NCBI GenBank assembly: GCA_031472005.1 | Contig: PZJY01000007.1 | Coordinates: 1,785,808-1,849,807, forward strand | Length of the DNA: 64,000 nucleotides | Reading direction: 5' to 3' | Source: Tetracladium setigerum | Taxonomy: Eukaryota; Ascomycota; Leotiomycetes; Helotiales | Shown here: positions 57,540-64,000 of the stretch, piece after piece | Position numbering within the stretch: the stretch's first letter is position 1 | Layout: every line of letters starts with the position of its first letter | Position numbers and translations under genes: made by a program | Notes under the pieces: model-generated | What the model was told of the DNA's origin: nothing | The model's database searches: none | Seen by the model: the letters and a program-made list of their open reading frames with translations, nothing else

Positions 57540-58815
57540 GATATACCGTCTTATTATTTCTTTTGGATGAAAGAAGGAGACGTGAGATATGGTGTTTTTT
57601 CCTTGGATGCTTCTTTAAACAGATGGAGATGTTGTTACTGTTATATATCAGAAAAAACAGGTACTGTAAAAAGTAGGCGGAAGGGTTATCTAGAGAGAGG
57701 ACACAGGACAGGATGGTTGAAAAAAGGGCGTTATGGCGGCTTGACTTTGTACGATTACAATAGGTACCTGGCAGGTACGGTAGGTAGGTTTAAGATACCA
57801 AAAACTCAATTCCAAACATCACACAGATTTTGCAGCATACAAAGGCAGTGCAGGGGCAGGCAGGGAAGAGAGAATGCTGAAATCTTCCACCCAAATCAAC
57901 CCCAAAATGGTGGATCAATGCTAAACGAGGACTATTATCCTAAAGTATTGTTTTGCACCTCCAACCTGGGAATATGTCAAATTATTCCCACCCCCTCTAC
58001 TCCCTCCCCTCCCTCCTACAGCACAAAAATGCATATTTGAAAAAGACAATCTTTTTTTCTTCTTTCATTTTATTTCTAAATTTGAGTTGAGGTCGGTATT
58101 TATTTATTTATTTACTTTAGCTATGGTAGCTACCCTTTACGTACCTCGTAAAACTCCAAGAACGAAAGCCCCTAAAAAGTCGATGGGGGAAAAAAAAAAC
58201 AGGCAAGCAAAGCAAAGTAGCTTGAATATAGAAGAAAAAAAAGAGGAAGAAGGAGAAGAACAAAAAGGCCATTGTACCAGAACGCAGGGTTAGGTGTATG
58301 AGAAGAGCTAGAAATCTGGAGAGACCAAAAAAGGCAGAAATATCCTTTATAGGAGGGGAAAAAAGAGGTTATGCAGGAAAGAAGAAGTACGAGTAGATAA
58401 AATCAGATAACCTAAATGATAAAAACGGACTGGAGAGAACGAAGTGAGGAAGAGCCAAGTGCTGCTGTAAAAGAAGAAACAACCTTCAGCTGAGTAACCA
58501 ACCTTCCTCTCTGTCTATCTCAAAATATAACCCAAATCGATATCCATCCGTCCTTCCTTTATTCGTTTCTCATATTTTGCCCTCTTCATCTTCCGATTCT
58601 TCCACATCGTGCGTTTCTTCGTGTGATTGCCCTTCGTTTGCTCAATCCATCTCTTTCGTTATTCCTCCATCCATCCATGTGACATATCTCATCAATTTTC
58701 CACTCACATCCAGATTCAACGACCCGACCTGCCAACCCGACCCAACCCATTTAATCCAAAAACAATCCACTTCTCCCATCCCCCCAAAACTACACACAAA
58801 CCAAAATCAAAAAAA
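57540..58815. other. Intergenic region between convergent genes, low complexity
   Basis: Both neighbouring genes end here. From about 57990 to 58290 there are A-rich and T-rich runs with short pyrimidine tracts; 58650-58830 is CA/CCA-rich. No gene is supported; open frames here read through the 3' end of the minus-strand gene. Confidence 0.4.
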
Positions 58816-60087
58816 TCACGAACGTTTGCCGCCCGCCAAAAAGTTCAACAACGGGCTCGGACTCGGCTTCCTCTCCTTCTTCGTATGCGTATGCGTCTTC
58901 CTCACAAACTCAAACTCCACCTCGTCTCTGCCATGACTGTGTGAGTGCTTCCGCGGCTCCTTCTTCGGCTCGATGCGCAGCAGCGTGATGCGACGTTCGC
59001 GGATCTCGCGCGTGTGCGACCACAGGAAGTCTTGTTCGTATTCGGGGACCCAGCGCTTGATGAGGACATAATCTGGATCCTGTTTTATTTATTAGTTCTG
59101 TTTGTTCCCAACCTAGATTTGAACGGAATTTTGGATGACGAGGAGGGAAGGGGGAGGTAGGGGAAGGGAGGGGAAAAAAAGAGATCGTACCTGGTCGAAT
59201 TCGTAGTCAATCCTGTATTTATTGAGTGTCTCAATAGACAAATGCCGTCTACTCATGCGGGTATAAGTAGGTCTATTCGGATCAGTCACGACCTGTTTCT
59301 CGCCCTTCAACACGCCCTCAATCTGCTTCTGACCCATTCCCGACTTGCGCAAATCCTCGGCAAGTCGTCTCTGATACTCCTCCTCCTGCTCCTTCTTCTC
59401 CTTCTTCATCTTTTCCGCCTTTGCAGCCTCCTCAGCTTTGTACTTCTCGATCGCCTTCTTGCGCTCCTCTTTCAGCTTCTCCTCTTCTTCCTCTTCTTCT
59501 TTTTCCTTGCGCAAGCGCTCGAGTTCGAGCTCTTTCTCTATGCGCTTCTTCTCGGCTGCCTTCTCCTTTTCGAGCTTATAGGCTGCGAGTTCCTTGCGCG
59601 TCTTCTCGAGCTCCCAGTCTGCGCGGGGGTCGTGAGGGGGTGGCGCATTGAAGGAGGAAGTGCGCGAGTGTCTGGGGTGCGAATGCACCGGCGCAAGCTG
59701 ATATCTGTGATCATCCTCCTCATCGCGATCGTTATAGATCTTGTTGATAATTACTGGCTGCGGTTGCGGCTGCTGCTGGAAGATCTGTGGAGGTTGTTGC
59801 TGGTAAATAACCTGTGGTTCTGGTCTTCTTCCCTGTTGCGACTTGGAGCGTCGGATGCCCCCGCTAATGGCTGGGATGAGGAGTTCGCCTGAGCCGCGGA
59901 TGTAGCCGTGGCTAGACTGTGTGCCGTAGCTGTGCGACTCGTGGTATGGAGGCCGGGTGTGTCGGTACGCTGGTTCGACGGGTGCGTGGTAGTATTGTGG
60001 TGCTGGAGAGCGCGAGCGCTGGCGGGTTATGTGGACTTCGAGGTCGTCGTCTTCCTCGTAGCCGCCATAAGAGTAGCGGTTTGCCAT
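58816..60087 (-). CDS. Coiled-coil protein with conserved C-terminal domain (DUF8035-like), 386 aa
   Basis: Function unknown. Exons 60087-59191 and 59079-58816 join in phase. The head is Tyr/Pro/Gln-rich and probably disordered (HAPVEPAYRHTRPPYHESHS), with a Gln/Pro stretch. Residues about 165-255 are an unbroken Lys/Glu heptad-type coil (ELELERLRKEKEEEEEEEKL). Then the conserved part, PNRPTYTRMSRRHLSIETLN and YRIDYEFDQ joined to DPDYVLIKRWVPEYEQDFLW and SHTREIRERR, which I tentatively place in DUF8035. The tail has His- and Lys-rich stretches. ATG 60087 is chosen because the protein character begins there; the open frame continues upstream through leader sequence. Confidence 0.8.
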
Positions 60088-61987
60088 TTTGACGGATGAG
60101 ACGAGGCTTTGGATGACAACAAAGAACCTCCGACACTTTGCTTGCAAGGCTGTCCAATAATTCGGATCCTGTAGCTTGCTTGATTCAAGCGATAGGAAGG
60201 TGGCGAAAAGGACCCCGCACTGGCCTGAGGGTTGGCGATCGCAGATAGGCTTGGGAACTGATGGGGAAATGAAATGTAGCAGTAGTGGGATTTTAGAGCT
60301 TTGGGACGTCGAGATTTGTAGAGATTTCGAATGCGGTTTGTGGTTTTTGTGAAAGTGGTGAGGATGTGTGTGGCACACGACCTGTTGCCTGGCAAGAGAA
60401 GGGACGGAGGAGGAGTAGGAGGAGGAGGGAAGGGAAAGGAACGGTCAGCAGAGTGGGAAAATGGCTGGATTTAAAGGCAGGGAGAGGGAGAGGGAGGGGG
60501 TCAATAATAGTACTCGATAGTCCCAAAAAACCAAACCCATGTGCGTGGAACAGTAAAAGATGGCACCGATCCCGCTATTTATCGCAAACTTACAGTAGGA
60601 GGAATCCTTCGTGTGCCACCCACCAAACCAACTACAGTAAATACTGTATCACTTGCACTCGCACTTGACCGAGTAGGAGCAAATTTGCCGGTAACGGTGT
60701 CAGAATGCGCCAAAAATCTCGACCCCATGCGCCCTCTAGAAGACGACGGGGTTAGGGGAGTAGTCCTCTAAAGTTGTCACCACAGCCCTAAATCTCAGCC
60801 CCTCCACTTGGCGGCGAGGGGTATTTTCATGCTATCGCTGCCTCCCTCGTAAAGGCGGCCTGTCATCGGTCTGGAAGTAGATATTGTTGTGGGTTCGGGT
60901 CAACAGAGGCCCCCGCTAGCAGTCTATATATATCGCGGGTTGAGAAGCACGCCAATTTTACTGCAGCAGATTTACACAGACCGATAATAGGTAATGATAA
61001 TAGCCATTATTTCAATGTAATCTGACCTAGGCATGCTCTGAGGATCGAAAGTCTAAACTTGACGGGAAGAGAATAAAACAACCAAACAGACGATGAGCGA
61101 TACGCTTTTTGGTCGCAGAGGACGCGTGGTTAAGTCGAGTTGAGTTGAGCAGAAGTATTTGGTGTTCCAGGCCTCTCTCAGCTGGCCGAGCTAAAGGTTG
61201 CTGGTGCATTTTGTGCCGCCCACAAGTGTTCCAAAGCAGAAAGGAAGGGGAACTCCTGTGATCTGAAGACGATCGACCCTGCTCACCACTTGGTGTTTTG
61301 GTAGTTTTGGTGGTGTGCTGGACGCCTGAGGTCTTCTCACTACTTTGCAGGCCCGGCCAAAGTTTGAATCTTTCGTTGGCTTGTTCTGGCCAGTATTATT
61401 ATTGTCAGTTGGAATCATGGAGCTATGGTTTCGGACTTAGGGGACGGCAAAAGTCGGTAAGATGCTGACGAGAAGCACACACAGAGAGGAAATAGCATTT
61501 GTGATACTTGGGGGCGATAACTCCGAACACCTGAGAAGTTGGTAATAGTTGGCAAGGTACAGTACCCAGCAGTATGGGCTCCTGTCAGACCGAAATAAAC
61601 AATAAAATCCGATCATTTGCGGTGCGGGTAGATCCGTAAGCCGTATTCATTGTTTGCCAATAGCTGCCTTTCTGCTCCTGACCTCACCCTCAAACACCCC
61701 CATATTCGATAAGAAAGAAGGTCACCGGTGGCCAAAGAATACCACAATAATAGACCACCAACCACCAACCATATTTGGATGAAGCAATCGAAAGTACTCG
61801 AGTATAGGTAGGTAGGTGTTTCATCCTCCAGTCTAAATTTGGACATTTCTTGCCATCCTAAACACCCAACGCAACCCAACCGACCCTCGCTTGCGGCCAC
61901 CACCACCATTACCTCCAATAATGGGTGGCACAGCTTTCTTTTCTCAGAAGCTCAGGAATTCTCTTCATCCAAAGAAGCGTCGTCCAC
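60088..61987. other. Intergenic region, 1.9 kb
   Basis: Promoter and leader of the coiled-coil gene on the left and 3' flank of the prefoldin gene on the right. No gene is supported. A TATATATATCG stretch lies at about 60925. Confidence 0.4.
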
Positions 61988-62580
61988 TCATGAACGATTC
62001 TTGAAGATTTGGTCGATATGCTCACGACTATTCTTGTGCGTCGTTTCAAGGTACAGGAGTTTCTTGCCCAGGTTATCGACATCCGTCTTCAGATTGGAGG
62101 TTTCCGTGGCCAGTCTCTTATCGACTTCGCTGGTAGGGCTGAAGACAAACCTGCAGTTTTTGGCAAATTAACACCGACCCTACTACTACTAGGAACTTGA
62201 GTAGTGGTATGTCTCGTGATGCAGAGTCATGTTTTCGTGTCGTGATGCATGACCACCCGGTAAGTGAGTGACACGTGAAGGTGTGTGTGCGGGAAGGAGG
62301 AGGAGGGACGAAGGCGGGTGGGTATGGAAAAAAAGCTTACATTTTGCCCACGCCCTCGTAGACATTGGTGTCAGGTGGAAGATCTGATACCTCCTTCGAT
62401 GTCAGTTCCAGGAGTCGGATTTCGCGGCTCTTGACTGAGATCTGTGACCTGACCACGTTGATCTGCTGTTGAGCTTGAAGGGCCTGACTCTCGATCTCTT
62501 GCACGAGCTGAATGAAGGGGGAAAGGTTAGCGGTGACACGCAAGCTGGTTGCGTCGGTGGGTAGCCATAGTCAGAGTCAT

Positions 62581-62612
<32 letters not shown>

Positions 62613-62734
62613 TGTGCCTACCGGCTACTTGGAGGGGGAAGCTCTCGTTGTGAGAATGTGTGGAAGGGGAGGAGGGGAGGCGTGTTGAAAGGGAGGGGAC
62701 CTACTCGTTGGAGGGCCTCTGGAGGTATCGACAT
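61988..62734 (-). CDS. Prefoldin subunit 1
   Basis: Beta-type subunit of the hexameric prefoldin chaperone that passes nascent actin and tubulin to CCT. Three exons, 62734-62705 (10 codons), 62507-62341 and 62150-61988, join in phase to 119 aa. The chain starts MSIPPEALQR, then LVQEIESQALQAQQQINVVR as first coil helix, LELTSKEVSDLPPDTNVYEG with VGKMFVFSP as the beta hairpin, and a second helix (EVDKRLATETSNLKTDVDNL; KLLYLETTHKNSREHIDQIF). Length and layout are typical. Intron 1 carries a CAG-type trinucleotide repeat. Confidence 0.92.
62580..62610. repeat. CAG/CTG trinucleotide repeat
   Basis: About ten CAG units in a row on the plus strand (CTG on the sense strand of the gene), inside intron 1 of the prefoldin subunit 1 gene. 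A simple microsatellite, likely variable between strains. Confidence 0.9.
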
Positions 62735-63736
62735 CTTCCCTTGATATTTGATTTGATGTGATGATCTCGGACGTTGATTTAATTGAAAGAGTGCAGATGC
62801 CACGTCTGGATGACAAGCTGGAATGTGCAATGCTTGTCGATTGCTGATTATCTGATTATTGAGCAGTACCGTACAGTAGTTAGCCTGCAAGATTATTTGT
62901 CGCTTGTGCAATGAGAGACGAGACTAGCGAGGCGTCGGTGTGTGTGGAGGAGGATGGAGACTTCTTCACTGCAGAATCGTGCAGATAGGACGAGAGAGCC
63001 TGCCTGCTGCTGTGGCTGGAATTCCAAGGCCCCTGGCTGCCACATCAACCTTCGTTCCTGAAGCTTGTCTGTCGAGCGCGAGCTCCCCAAAACATTCCAC
63101 AAGACCGAGTCAACACGAAACAAATATGGTGCTGAGTAACGAACGCAAAGGGAAAATGCCTCGCCATGTACCATTGTTTCCTATTGACCATTAGGCCCCT
63201 GGCCCATGGGCAGATCCTCCTCAATCAGCTGATTACCAATGTCTAAACTCCCATTGTTCCGCTTTGGTTTCTCGAGCCAAACCAGACGAATCCGAACGAG
63301 CCGGACGAAGCATGCATGACGTTGCGTCGCTCCGATAAAAGTTACCCAGCTAAGTAAGTTGGGCCATCCCTCATAGCTAAAGGGTCGGCCATTTCTCGTG
63401 TTGTTGCTGTTGCTGTTGTTGTTTTTGTCGTTGTTGTTTCTTCTCTCCTTTCTCTCGTTCTGTTCTGTCTCAGAGACGACATCTCCAGCGAAGTGCAACC
63501 TCGTTCTGATCTTTTCTCTCGTTCTGTTCTGTCCCGAGACGATATCTCCAGCGAAGTGCAACCTCGTTCGGATCGTTCCTCCGGCCTATCCTCTTCGAAT
63601 CGTATTAAAAGAGCTTCTACGCGCTCTTTGTTCAAGTAGAACACCCCCCCTCCCCTCCTCTCCGCAAAGCTTCAGACTGAGGGGGAATTTGTAAAACATA
63701 TCTCGATTCTTCAAATCATCGGCGCGGCCATACACC
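62735..63736. other. Divergent promoter region, prefoldin / ceramidase
   Basis: About 1 kb between two divergent genes. It includes TTG-rich simple sequence (about 63400-63440) and a 64-bp tandem duplication. No gene is supported. Confidence 0.45.
63452..63579. repeat. Imperfect tandem duplication, unit about 64 bp
   Basis: Two copies, 63452-63515 and 63516-63579, both starting CTCTCGTTCTGTTCTGTC and both containing ATCTCCAGCGAAGTGCAACC. They differ at a few bases and by one base in the CAGAGACGAC / CGAGACGAT segment. It lies about 160-285 bp before the ceramidase ATG, so it may double promoter or leader elements. Confidence 0.85.
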
Positions 63737-64000
63737 ATGTCGTTCAACTTGCCTTCTTTTAGCTATCCCCAACCTCGGCCGGATGCAGGATACTGGGGAC
63801 CTGTTACTTCGACCATAAACTGGTGTGAAGGTAAGTCACTCCCCAAAAAGGCAGAGCAATTAGCAGCACAAGTTTCTAACCTTCTGAGCAGAGGATTATT
63901 ATGCCACTATATACTCCGCCGAAATCGTAAACACCCTCACGAACCTCCTCTTCATCTGGCTGGGATCCAAAGGGCTATGGAATTGCGTAAAGCACGAGCA
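63737..64000 (+). CDS. Alkaline ceramidase (YPC1/YDC1/ACER family), 5' part
   Basis: ER membrane enzyme that splits ceramide or dihydroceramide into long-chain base and fatty acid. Exon 1 63737-63830 and exon 2 from 63892 join in phase; the gene runs off the window. The visible part, GYWGPVTSTINWCEDYYATI then SAEIVNTLTNLLFIWLGSKG, matches the conserved N-terminus of the family (WGP..S.I.WCE.NY....YIAEF.NT.TN), including the Glu and Asn of the lumenal calcium/zinc site, and the start of the first membrane helix. Confidence 0.88.
   Translation, partial: MSFNLPSFSYPQPRPDAGYWGPVTSTINWCEGKSLPKKAEQLAAQVSNLLSRGLLCHYILRRNRKHPHEPPLHLAGIQRAMELRKARA

Noticed and set aside
57567..58040. 157-codon plus-strand frame after the carrier gene
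   Set aside because: Lies in 3' flanking DNA, no recognisable domain, composition like untranslated sequence.
59242..59892. 216-codon Leu-rich open frame on the plus strand
   Set aside because: It is antisense to the Lys/Glu coiled coil on the minus strand; GAG/AAG-rich codons read backwards as CTC/CTT (Leu).

Overview
The window is nuclear DNA of a filamentous ascomycete (Pezizomycotina; a leotiomycete would fit, but that is a guess). The evidence is short introns (about 45-110 nt) with GT..AG or GC..AG ends and CTAAC/CTGAC-like branch points, fungus-only families (DUF6699, DUF1996, HeLo/kinase-like, CorA-like, Zn2Cys6 regulators, GH74), and a transposon mutated in the manner of repeat-induced point mutation (RIP). 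Most genes are split, so single reading frames give a misleading picture; models here were assembled exon by exon and checked for phase.

Layout: (1) 1.9-10.4 kb, metabolism: an aldo/keto reductase, a DUF6699 protein, then a divergent pair of fumarylacetoacetase (minus) and a CYP504-type P450 (plus), the last and first enzymes of phenylacetate breakdown through homogentisate. (2) 10.4-14.3 kb, gene-poor, with one single-pass membrane protein whose 5' end is unclear. (3) 14.3-26.8 kb, accessory island: a kinase-ankyrin protein and a HeLo/pseudokinase protein whose start codons are 29 bp apart, a second protein kinase, a possible 59-aa gene, a CorA-like membrane protein, and a 1.8-kb Fot1/pogo transposon with about 21 in-frame stops but intact ends. 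This is the best candidate for an undescribed system, possibly regulated cell death or self/non-self signalling. (4) 27.8-34.3 kb: a secreted DUF1996 protein, a Zn2Cys6 regulator, and a convergent FAD-dependent amine oxidase-like protein. (5) 35.1-44 kb, conserved housekeeping: complex I ESSS subunit, mitochondrial branched-chain aminotransferase, SCY1-like pseudokinase, and the Ran exchange factor RCC1. (6) 45.5-53.7 kb, plant-wall degradation: a secreted GH3 beta-glucosidase and a secreted GH74 xyloglucanase, with a small coiled-coil protein and an F-box-like protein between. (7) 54.7-64 kb, housekeeping: a nitrilase-family amidase, the mitochondrial glycine carrier Hem25, a DUF8035-like coiled-coil protein, prefoldin subunit 1, and the start of an alkaline ceramidase.

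Several otherwise good genes (SCY1, GH74, DUF1996, the small coiled-coil gene) need one added or removed base, nearly always in a run of G or C, to stay in frame. In a conserved gene such as SCY1 this looks more like residual assembly error than gene loss. No tRNA, rRNA, CRISPR array or secondary-metabolite core gene was recognised.
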